Source of the DNA: Luzula sylvatica
Taxonomy: Eukaryota; Streptophyta; Magnoliopsida; Poales; Juncaceae
NCBI GenBank assembly: GCA_946800325.1
Contig: OX326959.1
Span: forward strand, 5,104,501-5,168,500
Reading direction: 5' to 3'
DNA: 64,000 nucleotides
The notes below the pieces were generated by a model, which made no database searches, had not been told where the DNA came from, and worked only from the letters and a program-made list of their open reading frames with translations. This document shows positions 24,181 through 36,386 of the stretch, in pieces; position 1 is the first letter of the stretch, and the number at the start of each line of letters is the position of its first letter. Position numbers and translations under genes: made by a program.

Positions 24181-24780
24181 TTGAATTATGTTTTCTTTAA
24201 TGAATAAATGTCTATTTCATATCGCTCGCATCCACCACACTAATTGCACATGTGTTAATAATCACTAAAGAAAAAATAACCCGCAAACAAAAAACAAACC
24301 AGCAAAAACAAATAGTAATTTCTTCAAGTGCAATAATCCCATAAACCAAACAATCCTAAACAATAGCAATTTTCTTGGACACACCAAATTACACGTGTTT
24401 TGATTTTAGTACTTTTTAATGTTTGTTTATATGGATGTTTAAGATACGGCAACAACAATGATGCAAATCTCAGTTTTTTACTTATTTGTATGAGCAAGCT
24501 CATCCGTAATTTGGTGCATTTTTAAAACATTTATGCTGACGCAACAACCAAAAACAAAACACCAACATAAAAACTAATAAAATAAAAAATTCACAATCTA
24601 AAAAAACAATGCAAACCACAAACAACAAAAAATAATATTAAAAACGATCATATTCCAGAAGATAGGCCTAGATACAATGGTCCGGCTAGATTTATAAACA
24701 AAAAGAAAGAAAGAAAGAAAGAAGTTAAAAGTTAAGAAATTAAAAGTTAAAACTTTCAATCTCACGATACTCCTTAAATT
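24181..24780. other. Intergenic DNA upstream of importin copy A
   Basis: A+T-rich sequence with no gene recognised. An AAAG-type short repeat is present near 24702-24722. The segment just before copy A (about 24725-24800) is alignable with the sequence upstream of copy C on the other strand, so the duplicated block starts before exon 1. Confidence 0.5.
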
Positions 24781-24827
24781 CCAACACCCGAACCTGCTCA
24801 ATTTTAAGATTTTGTTTAACCCCTGAC

Positions 24828-26829
24828 GTGCTCGCCAGTCCGATACTCGGTCCCGATTTGCAGACTCGTTATCGTTTGAAGGTTCTTCCTGCTTTGGCCA
24901 ACGCCATGGACGATTTTCAGAATCCACGAGTTCAGGCTGATGCTTCGAGTATTTTGGATTTCACCAAGAATTGCACTGATCCTAAGAATCTCACTTTTTG
25001 TTTGGATATAATTGTTTTGAAATTAGTATTTCTTCTTCATAATGGGGAGCAAATGGTTCAGGAAGGTGCTTTGACTGCCTTGGCTTCTGTAATTGATTCC
25101 TCGAAGGTAATTAGTTATGTTAAAATTTGGACTTCATATGATTGGAGATAATATGGGTATTTGTTGTTTGGGATAAATAACAAAAGCAATGGAAAGCTTT
25201 TAATCAAATACAACACACAGAAAGAAAGAGAGAGACCTCACAGGGGCAATTGCCCCTTTTTAATTTTCTTATAAATTTTTCTCTCTCAAATTCGTACGGA
25301 TTACATTGGTTTATATAGGAACCTTATACATCCCCCTTACACACACCCTTTCAACCATACATCATATCTATCTAAATTCTGGATAATTCTTTTCTAACTA
25401 TAGACACCTCTTCATGTCAAAAGACACCTACCATTCACACACAAATATATTGAATATTAACCTGCCCCTAAATTAAATATAATATTATTAATTAATATAT
25501 TAAAGCATTAATTTTAATACTCCCCCTTAATGCTTTAACTCGTCATTCCCATAATTTCTCGAAATCGAATGAACTTTTCGCTTGGAAGCGCCTTAGTGAA
25601 AATATCCGCCAATTGATGTTTTTCTTTTTCGTTATTTTTTTTTTTCTCTCGATACTCCCCCGTGATATTTTTTCCGTCACGCTCGTCTATTTTTTTTAAA
25701 CTCCTTTTTTTTTTTTAATCGGTTTTTTTTCTGAATCGCCTTTTTTCGCATCATCTTTTCGAATCGCCTTTTTCCGAATCGTCTTTTTTTTTTTTTGAAT
25801 CGTCTCTTTTTTCTTCATCGAAATTGAGTTGCGAAACTTGTGGAAACCCGAACATACCGTCTTGGGTTGTCGTGGCCTTCTCCTACTCCAAATTTCTGCT
25901 AAACTCGATAAATCGGTAATGAGTTGTGAAGTTCGTGTGAGCCCAAGTACGTAACCTTCTTGGTTGTCTTGGTGACTCCTTCTTCGACTTCTACTAAACT
26001 CGATAATTCGAAAATGAGTTGTGAAGTTCGCGTGAGCCCAAGTACGTAACCTCTTTGGTTGTCTTGGTGACTCCTTCTCCGACTTCTACTAAACTCGATA
26101 ACGGTCGTTTTTTTATTTTTATTTTTTATAACCGCCTCTCGATAATCGTCGCTTTAGATAACCGTCGATCGATAACCTTGGCTCTGGTACCATGTTAAAA
26201 TTTGGACTTCATATGATTGGAGATAATATGGGTATTTGTTGTTTGGGATAAATAACAAAAGCAATGGAAAGCTTTTAATCAAATACAACACACAGAGAGA
26301 AAGAGAGAGACCTCACAGGGGCAATTGCCCCTTTTTAATTTTCTTATAAATTTTTCTCTCTCAAATTCGTACGGATTACATTGGTTTATATAGGAACCTT
26401 ATACATCCCCCTTACACACACCCTTTCAACCATACATCATATCTATCTAAATTCTGGATAATTCTTTTCTAACTATAGACACCTCTTCATGTCAAAAGAC
26501 ACCTACCATTCACACACAAATACATTGAATATTAACCTGCCTCTAAATTAAATATAATATTATTAATTAATATATTAAAGCATTAATTTTAATAATATTC
26601 GCAATTATTATTTGCATCATTATGATGATAATCTTTTTGGTTATTTTCACTTTTAGGGGCAATTCCAAAAATATTATGATGCGGTAATGCCGGAATTGAA
26701 GAGGATTTTTTTCAATTCGACTGGTTGGTCGAAAATAATGCTTAGAACCAAGTCTATAGAGTGTATTAGTTTGGTTGGTATGGCTGTTGGCAAAGATAAA
26801 TTCAGAGACGATGCTAAACAGGTTATGAT

Positions 26830-26893
<64 letters not shown>

Positions 26894-29800
26894 AGTGACT
26901 ACTTTTTAATAACGATTATTTGCATAACTATATTAGGTTATGGATGTGTGCATGCCATTCCGCAGAAATAATTATTGTCTGCTCTTTGACTCAGATAGGC
27001 ACTACCTGCTACAGGCACACTTCTAGAATCTTCTTTCTATTCTATATAATATTCAATTTAGTTGTCGAATTTATATAATTATAAATATATTTACAACAGG
27101 CATGGGAAAGGATATACAAGTGTTTGGGACAAGATTTTCTCCCCTACATAGAAGTCTTGATTCTTTCGCTACTCGATAAAACTGTACCGAGAGACTTCAT
27201 TACATTAGCAGATTCTGACGATGACAGCATCGAGACGATTACATTAGCTGGCACGAGGACAGGGATCAGAACCAGTGTAATGAAGGAGACAGCCAGTGCT
27301 TGTAACCTTCTTTGTTCTTACGCTGACGAATTTCCAGAGCGTTTTTTCTGTTGGAGTTTTCATGTTTGAATCTGAACCCTTCATTTCATTGAACTCTCTT
27401 GTATCTTTCTTATTTTTATTTTTTTGCTTTTCAGGTTGCTCAAAGACTGGTACTTCTCTTGACGTTCTATTTCAACGAGGAAGTGAAAAGGGCTGCAGTA
27501 GAAGGTATAATATATAAATATTTTTATTTATTTATGTATGCGAATATCAAAGCTGAAATACATTTCTTATATTTTATTTTTTGTGTAGCTATGCCTAAGT
27601 TATTGCGTTCGGCAAAAAAAGTTATCGCAACGGAACAAGGACAAAAAATCAAGAAACTCTCTGATTTGATTATACCAGCCTTAGTCCGGGCTCTTCACAA
27701 GGTTTCTTTAAAGAGCAACATACATTAATTACTTAACTGCAAAATTAATTATGATATTAACTTATATGATTTTTGTTTGGTATAGGAGCCCAAGACCAAA
27801 ATCGCTGCTGCGATGCTCGAATCATTGAACGAATGCATGCAGGTTTGTTATCTGTGCACAACATTTATATTCTCTACAGATTAACAAGAAACTAATTTTA
27901 TTATCTTTTTGTAGTCATCTGGAGAGATAATAGAAGAAAACCAAGTGAGGTCCATTGTAGACGAGATCAAGAACGTCATTACTGCGAGCGCAATGAGGAG
28001 AACGGAGCGATTGGAGAGGGCCAAAGATGAGGAAGAAAATGAACAGGAGGAAGTGATCTTCCATCCGGTTAGAAATTTTAATTAATGTTGTTGTTATATT
28101 TATTTTAGGGAAATTTTACTCTTCCCCCCAAACCCACTTTGCCATCCACGATATGGGTTTGGGGGGAATTCCCATCCCCAAAATGCACCCACACAATTCA
28201 ATTGATGGTTAATTCAAATTTTAATTAATGACTAATTCAAAGTTAATTAACGGTTAATACAATTGTACTATTTATTAACAAAAATTAAAAATTTTAATTG
28301 ATGATTAATAGAATCTTGGGTACACGAATTGGGGAGGCGAATCAATCCTCCCCATATCGTGGATGCACGGGTGGGTTTGGGGGGTAGGATAAATGGCCTC
28401 TTTATTTTATTTAATTAAAACTGGGTGTTTGATGTTTGATTAGGTTGGAAAATGTTTGGGCACGCTAATTAAGATTTTCAAGAATAATTTCCTTCATTTC
28501 TTCGACGAGTTGTCTCTTTACATTACTCCTATGCTGGTGAGCTTTTTGAAGGCTTATCATGGAATTTTCAAAAATTAAGGGTCTAACTGAAAAATGTTTA
28601 TGTGTAGGAAAAAGATAAGACTGGGGAGGAAAGGAGGATAGCCATTTGCATTTTCAATGATGTGGCTGAACAATGTCACGTAGCAGCTCACAAGTACTTA
28701 CTTTCTTTCAAATAATACTATTTTCCTTAATTATTTTCCTTAATTATATATTGTTATTTGTATTAAATTAAAACAGATATTACGGAACATTTCTTCCATA
28801 CCTCTTGGATGCATCTGATGATGAGGATGTCAATGTTCGACAAGCTGCTGTATACGGAATTGGAGTATGTGCTGAATACGGCGGAGTGGTGTTTCAGCCC
28901 CTTGTAGGAGGTATTATTAATTATTAATTAACCATAATTGATAAATATAAATAATTCATGTTTATTTATTAATACTTAATAATAAAATGCAGATGCATTG
29001 ACGAAGCTAAATTATGTGATAAGACAGGCAGATGCATTGAATTCAGAGAATGTAATGGTGTACGACAACTCCGTCTCTGCTCTTGGCAAGATTTGCCAGT
29101 ACCACAGAGAAAGCATCGATGTTGCTCAGGTTTTTTTTTTTTTAATTTCCTATTTATTAAACTTTATTTAATTGAAAAAACATAAACTATTAATTTGTTA
29201 ATTGTTGACACAAATATTGGTCGTTGCAACAGGTGTTTCCAACTTGGTTGAGCTGTTTGCCGTTAAAAGGCGATTTAATTGAAGCCAAAGTCGTCCATAA
29301 TCGACTTTGCTCTATGGTCGAAAGGTAAATAAATTATTCAAATATAACTTCTTCTTGTTGTCATTATTAATATTATACTTATTGATGTTTACAGGTTTGA
29401 TCCCGAGTTATTAGGACCTGACAGTAAATACCTCCCTACAATTGTGTCTGTTTTTGCTAAGGTATATTTTTTATATTACTTTACTTTTGTAATTAAACAT
29501 TAAAATGAATGAAAAATATATTATGCCCCAAACTCAGAAAAACACTTTTGATGAGTGGCCAAAAAGGTAGGATGGGTCGATTAGTATTTTTAACTGTTTT
29601 TATTAAATGTTAATTGACACCTCCATAATTTATAATAGAGATTTTATATGGCATCTCACAAACACAAAAAAAACATCGTCGATGCATCAATCGAGGTAAT
29701 TTAATGGAGATTAATTGGAATGATTAGTAATAAAATCAATACTTAGTTGAATTGATTCAATTAAATGACTTAATCAATCCAATTAACTTCCATCGATTAA

Positions 29801-30396
29801 CGCATCAGTGAGGTTTTTTGTGTTCATGGAGATATAGCATATTTATCCTTTATAATATATTAATATTAATACATGTTAAATGACGTGTCAATTCAATTAA
29901 ACAGTCCATTAAACCGCTAACTAAATCAATTAATAATACTAATCAATCAATTTAATCGTCTCTTGCCACATTATTGAGGATATTTTTTTAGTTTGAGGAG
30001 ACCATATCAAACCCCTAAAATGAATGATTGGAACTAATTTATTCAATTGGGAATTAAATTGTTTAGGTATTATTGTTTGGGAAGGATTTGGCGAGTGAGC
30101 AAACATTAATAAGAATGATAATCCTATTGAGAAGGATTTGGCGAGTGAGCATACCTGCAGTGTTGGCGACGTCGTGGAATTCGCTGACGCAACAACATCA
30201 ACTATTTCTCCAATTTATCCTTGATCTTCAAGAAAATGAACTTCAATTTGTGATTATGAATATCGGACTCGAACATGGATTCGGCCAGTCCACACGACTG
30301 GCGACACGACCGAATCGGACCAGGCTCGGTCGTATCGGAGAAAAAAATCGAATTGTTGATAAAAAAATACAAAAAAAAAATACAAAAAAAATGTAA
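24828..30396 (+). CDS. Importin-5/IMB3-like partial paralogue, copy A (15 exons, no native start)
   Basis: Exons: to 25106, 26657-26821, 26937-27014, 27100-27363, 27435-27504, 27589-27701, 27786-27842, 27915-28067, 28444-28536, 28608-28693, 28777-28910, 28993-29129, 29233-29324, 29395-29461, 30067-30396. All phases agree and no stop interrupts them. It encodes the middle and C-terminal HEAT repeats of a nuclear import receptor of the importin-beta3 family (LKVLPALANAMDDFQNPRVQ, ISLVGMAVGKDKFRDDAKQ, RQAAVYGIGVCAEYGG). The first in-frame ATG is at 24906, giving ~680 codons against ~1100 in full-length family members; the Ran-binding N-terminus is missing. Intron 1 holds a young LTR element, intron 8 a MITE. 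The C-terminus runs into non-importin sequence before stopping. Probably a pseudogene, though its frame is preserved. Confidence 0.8.
25118..25519 (-). mobile_element. 3' LTR of deleted copia element
   Basis: 402 bp, nearly identical to 26193-26594 with three substitutions seen. The element lies on the minus strand. The polypurine-like TTAAGGGGGAG (reverse complement of CTCCCCCTTAA at 25520-25530) sits directly inside this LTR. The plus-strand boundaries are TGTTAAAATT and TTTTAATA. It lies in intron 1 of importin copy A. Confidence 0.92.
25520..26192 (-). mobile_element. Internal remnant of copia element (Gag start and RNase H end only)
   Basis: Next to the 3' LTR the minus strand encodes HQLADIFTKALPSEKFIRF, the C-terminal end of a copia RNase H. 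Next to the 5' LTR is TGGTACCAGAGCC, a tRNA-Met-type primer-binding site (26192-26180). Between them is a Gag N-terminus (TTQDGMFGFPQVSQLNFDEE) with a ~100-bp segment duplicated in tandem (about 25903-26000 and 26000-26098). T-rich low-complexity runs fill the rest. Nearly all of gag-pol is deleted, so this is a non-autonomous derivative mobilised by a relative. Confidence 0.88.
26193..26594 (-). mobile_element. 5' LTR of deleted copia element
   Basis: 402 bp, with three mismatches to the other LTR (A/G near 25222/26297 and two near 25450-25470/26525-26545). About 99% identity between LTRs implies recent insertion. I could not define a clean 5-bp target duplication. Confidence 0.92.
26833..26891. 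repeat. (CT)n microsatellite in importin intron 2 (copy A)
   Basis: About 29 CT units just after the exon 2 splice donor. The same position carries CT/GA runs in copies B, C and D. Confidence 0.95.
28108..28400. mobile_element. MULE-type MITE in intron 8 of importin copy A, 293 bp
   Basis: A perfect 9-bp target duplication TTTATTTTA flanks it (28099-28107 and 28401-28409). The inverted ends share CCCCCCAAACCCAC and ATCCACGATATGGG blocks over about 50 bp. Copies C and D lack it at the same intron, so it arrived after copy A separated. Confidence 0.88.
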
Positions 30397-30429
30397 AAAA
30401 AAATTAAAAAAAAAATCAGATTTCTTAAA

Positions 30430-31500
30430 TAAAGATTCTCGTGAGCCGAGATATCCATGTGAATGAGAAGAGCGCATGAGATTGGATTAAGAAGTGTGAT
30501 ATGGAAGATGAGGAGGCCGAGTAAGGCGAGTTGGACAAAAAAGAATTTCCAGGTGTTGTACCGACTAGCCCCCACAATACTTGATGATGAAGACGAGCCG
30601 AGGCCGACACACACGAGGAACTTACAAGTGTTGTACGATGCAACAAGTGAGGTACATCTTGTTTGTCATTTGGCAGATGCGGAAGATATTTTCTTTGATG
30701 AGGCTGTGAGAAACAAGAAATGGCAACCCGCGATGGATAAAGAGATTGGGGCTATCGAGAAAGACAAGACGCGGTACTTGGTCGAATTATGAGAAGAATG
30801 CATGCCCACATGAGCCAAGTGGTGGTGAACGAAGAAGATGAATGCTCAAGGAGAGATTGAAAGGTACAAGACTCGATTGGTGATGAAGGGGTATCAGCAA
30901 AAGGCCGATACTGATGGACGAGGTTTTTTTTTCTCCTGTTGTGATAATGGAGACGATCCGACTTCTCATAACTCAAACAGTGCAATTCAAGTGGTCGATC
31001 TATCAGATGGACGTGAAATCGACATTTCTGAATGGCATGCTCGAAGAAGAAGTCTATGTCGAACATCCACCTTACTACGTGAAAGTTGGGAATGAAGGAA
31101 AGGTGTTGAAGCTGAGAAAGACGTTAACGGACTCAAACAGACACCTCGAGCATGGAATATCCGAATCGACACATACTTCAAGTCGGCCGGGTTTGTACAA
31201 TGCTCATACGAACATGCATTGTACGTGAAGATGAAGGGAAACAACGTGTTGTTTGTTGCTCTCTATTTTGATGATCTGATTTTCATGGGGAATAATGAGA
31301 AGATGGTGAAATTATTCAAAGAAGCGATGACACGAGAATTCTAGATGATAGATTTGGGCCTGATGAAATATTTTCTTGGTCTCAATATTAAACAATGTGA
31401 GTTAGGTATATTTGTATCGCAAGAGGATTACGCGAAGGACAGCTTGAAGAGGAACAAGATGGAGGATAGTAACCTAGTGGCGACACCGATGGAGTTATAA
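30430..31500 (+). pseudogene. Ty1/copia reverse transcriptase remnant
   Basis: Several frames must be joined to follow it. In order they give FFDEAVRNKKWQPAMDKEIG, IERYKTRLVMKGYQQKAD, IYQMDVKSTFLNGMLEEEVY, LYFDDLIFMGNNEKM (the YVDD box altered to YFDD) and MKYFLGLNIKQCELGIFVSQ. These are copia RT segments in the correct order, broken by at least four frameshifts and stops. It begins just after the stop of importin copy A exon 15. No LTR was recognised. Confidence 0.85.
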
Positions 31501-32297
31501 ATATAGTAAAAGATGAAATGATAGACACAATTCTTTTGGAGTGCCTATAAATATAGTAAAGGATGTATTAGTCTATAATGTTATAAATGTTATAATGTTA
31601 GCTATAAAGGTTAATTGTAAAAATATAATACAACCATATTTAGTTAAACTATTATTTTTCGCTTCTAAAATCCCAGATTTCAGATTACAAAATATATATA
31701 CTATAAACATTGATAAGTAAAAGTAATTTCTACAAGCTTTAATTGGGCCTTCATTTATGAGGCTAATTTTTAACACAACCAGCCTTAATAAATAAAAAAT
31801 CCTCCATGAATGAGGCCCTCGTCTCTCTTGAGTCTCGAGCTGTTTTTATTCTCCCTGCTCCTTGTCCATCTACCATGGCGCTCAAAATCTTCATGCTAGC
31901 ACTAGCAAAGTAGCCTTGCAAGATGTCAGGATATTCTTTCACTAGGATTGAAATGTAAATAATGAGAATGCATTTGGACTGTCGTGAGGCTAATTATCGA
32001 ATGTCTGATATAATCTGGGATTATTTCATATGAAATTAGGTGATATTTGGGTTTAATAAATATTGAGACTTACATACAACCTTAATCTGATATTTAATTA
32101 CCATTCACATGCATAAAATGTGAAAATTTTAGTTGCTGAAAAAAACAATGAGTATAGTTATTTAGGCAAAAAATTATTTATGCAACAGTCATATGAGCAA
32201 CAAGGAAAAAAAACCCAAGAAAGAATAGTTTAGAAATTCAAAATGTATGAATACTCTTAACTGAAAATTTACGAGTTTCATAAATGTATGAATACCC
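31501..32297. other. Non-coding interval
   Basis: A+T-rich, no gene recognised. AAATGTATGAATAC occurs twice at about 32240 and 32284, flanking the left edge of the GC-rich minisatellite. Confidence 0.5.
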
Positions 32298-32762
32298 TTT
32301 CGGGCCGGACACCCCCGAGGGCCCAACCCCCTCCGGACACCCCCGAGGGCCCAACCCCCTTTCGGGCCGGACACCCCCGAGGGCCCAACCCCCTTTCGGG
32401 CCGGACCCCCCATCCCCCCCGAGGGCCCGGCCCCCTTTATGGCCGGACCCCCCCTCCCCGAGGGCCCGGCCCCCTTTCGGGCCGGACCCCCTCCCCGAGG
32501 GCCCGGCCCGGCCCCCTTTCGGGCCGGACCCCCCCCCCCCCGAGGGCCCGGCCCGGCCCCCTTTCGGGCCGGACCCTCCCCCCCTCGCCCAGCACCCTTT
32601 CGGACCGGCCCCCCCGAGGGCCCTGCCCCCTTTCGGGCCGGACCCCCCCCCTCCCGACCTGAGGGCCCAACCCCCTTTTTGGCCGGACCCCCCTCCCGAG
32701 GCCCGATCCTTTTTTGGGCCGGACCCCTTCCCGAGGCCCGACCCATTTGCGGGCCGGACCCA
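32298..32762. repeat. GC-rich minisatellite, ~33-45-bp unit
   Basis: About 13 variable copies of TTTCGGGCCGGACCCCC followed by CCGAGGGCCCGGCCCCC or CCGAGGGCCCAACCCCC. It stands out sharply from the A+T-rich surroundings. C-runs give long G-runs on the minus strand. Long frames on both strands here are Gly/Pro/Arg repeats read from the minisatellite and are not genes. Confidence 0.95.
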
Positions 32763-32955
32763 ACACACACAAACACACACACACACACAACACACACAAG
32801 TCATACACACGCACACACACAATCACACACAGACACACACACACATACAAAGGACACACAGACACGCACATAGAGCAATATACACACACACACACACACA
32901 ACAACAAAAAATTAACAAGCACAGACACAAAGACTGAGAGATACACACACATGCA
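32763..32955. repeat. CA-rich low-complexity tract
   Basis: Irregular (AC)n with interspersed AGACAC, AATCAC and AACAAC, directly following the GC-rich minisatellite. Confidence 0.95.
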
Positions 32956-34674
32956 ACATTGATTGGATTTCTTGTCTTGAGACTATGGCTTCCTTTCCTC
33001 ATACTTTGGAATTTCTTGTCCTGAGATCTTGCACTTTTATGTCTATCAATCATCCAATTTATTGCATTTCTGCATCAATTGTGAAAACAAATTATATTAA
33101 ATATTTGAAAAAATAGATTGAATTATTAAAATTGGGTAAAATACAAAATTACCTTCAATGGATGTGTCCAGCACAGTTTTGGTCCTCGAGAGTAATTCAC
33201 CAAATTTCCCCTCGCTATTTGTTTGCCTCTTTTTAATGTTTCGCGTCAGTATAGTCATTAGGATCCACAAGCACATCCATTCCATCACAGAACAGAGAAT
33301 TAAGCAAGAGGGCCATGTCCAGAGTGTATGTTATGTTGGTTGCAATTGTCAAATCGAATACATCAATCTAATAAGAACACAAAGAAATAAGTATATATCT
33401 TTATAATTATCAAATTCAAATTTGAAACAGAAATGGACAGTGTTCTGCCTAAATTGCAACAAAAAAAAACAATCCGTGCATTCATTCATCATGAAGAGGA
33501 CACGAGGTATAATAAATAATTAACCATGAAGAGAACTGGTCTGATGAGAAAGAGAGATCTTTAGGAAGGAAGAAGGAGAGACGAGAGGATTCTGTTCTGA
33601 TGGGCGTATATAAAGAGAAGGCGCTGATTCAATTTCCAACGTTCGGATTTTCAAGCTTCTAGAAGATATTCAGATCTTGTTTTTCTTCACAATCATCTCC
33701 AGTTCAAGAGAACTGGACGAACCTCCCTTGCAAGAAGCCAAGCAAAAGCAAGCTGCAAGCTTATTTGTATCACTGTATCAAGTACTCTCTTTGTGGAAGA
33801 TTATTTGAATGAAATAAATAATTAATAATCATAGTATATAGTATATTAGTTAAAACTGGGGCAAGAAGCTGTTAAATTTTATCTCTCATGTTGTTAATAT
33901 AAATATCGATTTATATCTGGGGCAAGAAGCAAAGTGGATAAACACAATAATGGAATTAGCACAAGTGTGAGGGCTAGTTTGCATTTTTACAATACTTACA
34001 CAATTTCATGATTCATTTTTTAGTTTTCACCTTTCATTATTCAATTTCGATTATCATCTATTTTTTGTTGAATTAGATTCTCTCGACTGGTGATTGGGTT
34101 ATTTTCGATCATCAAATATGAAGTTTCGAATTTCATCATTTTTTCAATTTCCAATTTTGGCATAATTAGGTTAATTAAGTTCATAAAGTTGGGCAAATTA
34201 TTAGTGTTCCCAATTTGTCATTTTTTCCATCTTAGGGATTTTGATAGGTTTTTGAAATTTTTTTGTTCAAATTTATTAAAAACTCGTAACATCTAGACTT
34301 TTTCCAGAGATTAAGGCCTAATTAGGTTAACATCACAAAAATTTCCAATTTTGGCCTAATTAGGTCAATTTCTTTCAACAATTTTATGTTTAATATTTGA
34401 AATTTGTTTTGTTTATGGAAAGAATGCACATTCTTTTTTCTTGTGTTGTTTTGTAAATGGAAATTAAATTCATAAGAATGTCTACATTAAACTCGAATCG
34501 TCAAATAAAAGTGAAGAGTAATACATTTTTACATCACCAAAATAACATCGCAGATCAACAAGTTACATGATTTATAACAAGTAGCTCAAAAATCCTACTT
34601 TCGAATCGACTAAAACTTCTCTCTACTAAACAACACACTTCACCCACCTGTCAATTAAAGAGGATAAGCCTAAT
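32956..34674. other. Intergenic DNA, no gene recognised
   Basis: A TATATAAAG box at about 33607 is followed by a less A+T-rich stretch (33620-33790), which could be a promoter/leader or an LTR fragment; nothing downstream is codable. CAATTTCCAATTTTGGC recurs near 34148 and 34343. Confidence 0.45.
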
Positions 34675-34750
34675 CTAGCTTCTCGTCATATTTCTCCACT
34701 TGTCCTTCAGATCCACCTGTCAATTCAGAATTTGTATCAAACTCTAATGC

Positions 34751-34814
<64 letters not shown>

Positions 34815-35975
34815 GAGATTTGTAGTTGATACATACCTCAGTTCGTTCTTCGAATATGTTCGGGTAACAATTTAAAATTTCTTTCCAATTTCCTCTACCA
34901 TGCCTCCGTGATAAGAAAAAGAATATATCAATTTTGCAAGTATCAAAAGAGCAAATAAAATGTATACGATAATAACGAGGGTGAAATTTCTCATACATTT
35001 TGACTCCTTTTCGTAGAGTATCCTCCTCCAAAATACTCCACTTCTTGACTCGTCTTCTACGAACGACCCTTTGATATTCCCTCGATTTCAGAGGACAAAT
35101 TGCATCCTTTTTTGTAGCACTCGGCATTCTAACCTTCTTCGACTCTCCACTACAATTACCCGAATCCGATTCTTCAGAAATAGAATCATCCCACTACAAA
35201 ACAATGCAAAAACATTAGAAAAAAAGATAAAACAATGAGAAGAAAATAAAAAAAAAATAATAACCTGATAAGTACAAGCGGTGGGTTTTCGATCCATAAG
35301 ACTACTACGAGTAGAAATTACATTTTTGCCCTTATCAATCACCGAAGCATTCGTTGCTGGTCCGCCAAGCGGGCCTTTCTCTCCAGTTTCCCAAGCTTTC
35401 TCCGCACCAGGTTCCCCCAATGCCGCAGCAGCCACAATCTCAATAAAAGACGGCTTGTTCAATATCTCTTCCCATTCCTTGTCCACAAAAGCCTTAATCG
35501 CCTCTGTGGCATCCATTCTTTTCCTCTCAATCAATTTTTCCCTCAATTCCGAATTAATCACTGCTCTCTCCATTTCCTCTGCCATCTCTTTCATCCTTTC
35601 GGAAACCAATCCAGCCGCAAGTGGCGACATTGACTCGACAATGTCCCTCATGCGTTGTTTAAACAGAGTATCGACGGTATTTGGGAAGTCGCTCGAGGTA
35701 ACGGCAAGATGGGCCGCGACTTTAAGGTAGCATGTGGAGGCGAGGGGGTTAGGGTTTAAGCAATTCAAAAGATGGATGGATTCTAGGGTTTTAGGGGTGA
35801 TGGATTGGCAAGAGGAGAGTTGGCGGAGAAGGACGAGACGACGGAGAGAAGGTGGCGGGGAGATAGTGGGAAGGATTGGGAGCGCGAGGTGGATGCTTTT
35901 GGTGATGGTGTCGCTGATGTTTCGCTGGCGGAGGAGGAACTCCGCAACCCAGTACGTGGTGGCTGTGTCTAACAT
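34675..35975 (-). CDS. TRF-like (TRFL-type) Myb/SANT protein
   Basis: Four exons on the minus strand: 35975-35265, 35193-34997, 34903-34837 and 34716-34675, phases consistent, 338 codons. The N-terminal ~230 residues are mostly helical with Glu/Lys-rich segments (ERMKEMAEEMERAVINSELR). The C-terminus is a single Myb/SANT domain: RRRRVKKWSILEEDTLRKGV, GRGNWKEILNCYPNIFEERT and, from the last exon, VDLKDKWRNMTRS. The VDLKDKWRN helix is the telobox signature of plant telomere-repeat-binding TRF-like proteins, so a nuclear DNA-binding role is expected. I chose the ATG at 35975 (MLDTATTYWVAEFLL); an in-frame ATG at 36056 adds 27 residues. A (GA)n tract lies in intron 3 and another ~0.4 kb upstream. 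Confidence 0.85.
34752..34818. repeat. (GA)n microsatellite in intron 3 of the TRF-like gene
   Basis: About 33 GA units with one interruption (GAGGGAGA). Confidence 0.95.
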
Positions 35976-36382
35976 GGTTTTTTTACGAAATAATCCCTCT
36001 TTTGCTCCCTTGAATAAAGAGGAAATTTTATGAGATTTTGCACAAGACAAAATCATGAAAAAGAGGAAATTTCTGAAATGGTACGGTTAAAGCAACCCAA
36101 TTGTCGATTACCCTAATATTGTGCAATTAATTCTTCATTAAACAAATCCGTGAAAATTACGTGTGCAATTAACTCTTACACTGAAATGGTTTAAGCTCAA
36201 TCACCGAAATTGAGGACTATTGTTTACTCAATTAACCTTAATTCCCAAATTGAGAATTATTGCATACGTAATAACAGCATTTTATGAGTTCTTTACGTTA
36301 ATACAATCGGAAGTATCATATAATTTGTTAAAATGGACCTTTGTTTGTCCGAAACAAAATTTCAAATTGATATAACACGACC

Positions 36383-36386
<4 letters not shown>

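Noticed and set aside
24828..24905. GTG at 24828 as the start codon of importin copy A
   Set aside because: Nuclear plant genes start at ATG; the frame is simply open further upstream, so the true first exon is missing.
32189..32952. Several long overlapping frames on both strands (up to ~217 codons)
   Set aside because: They are read from the GC-rich minisatellite and the CA tract, giving Gly/Pro/Arg and Thr/His repeats with no domain or codon bias.
35281..36033. Plus-strand frames of 149 and 99 codons
   Set aside because: Antisense shadows of exon 1 of the TRF-like gene, whose minus-strand exons have consistent splice sites and a Myb domain.
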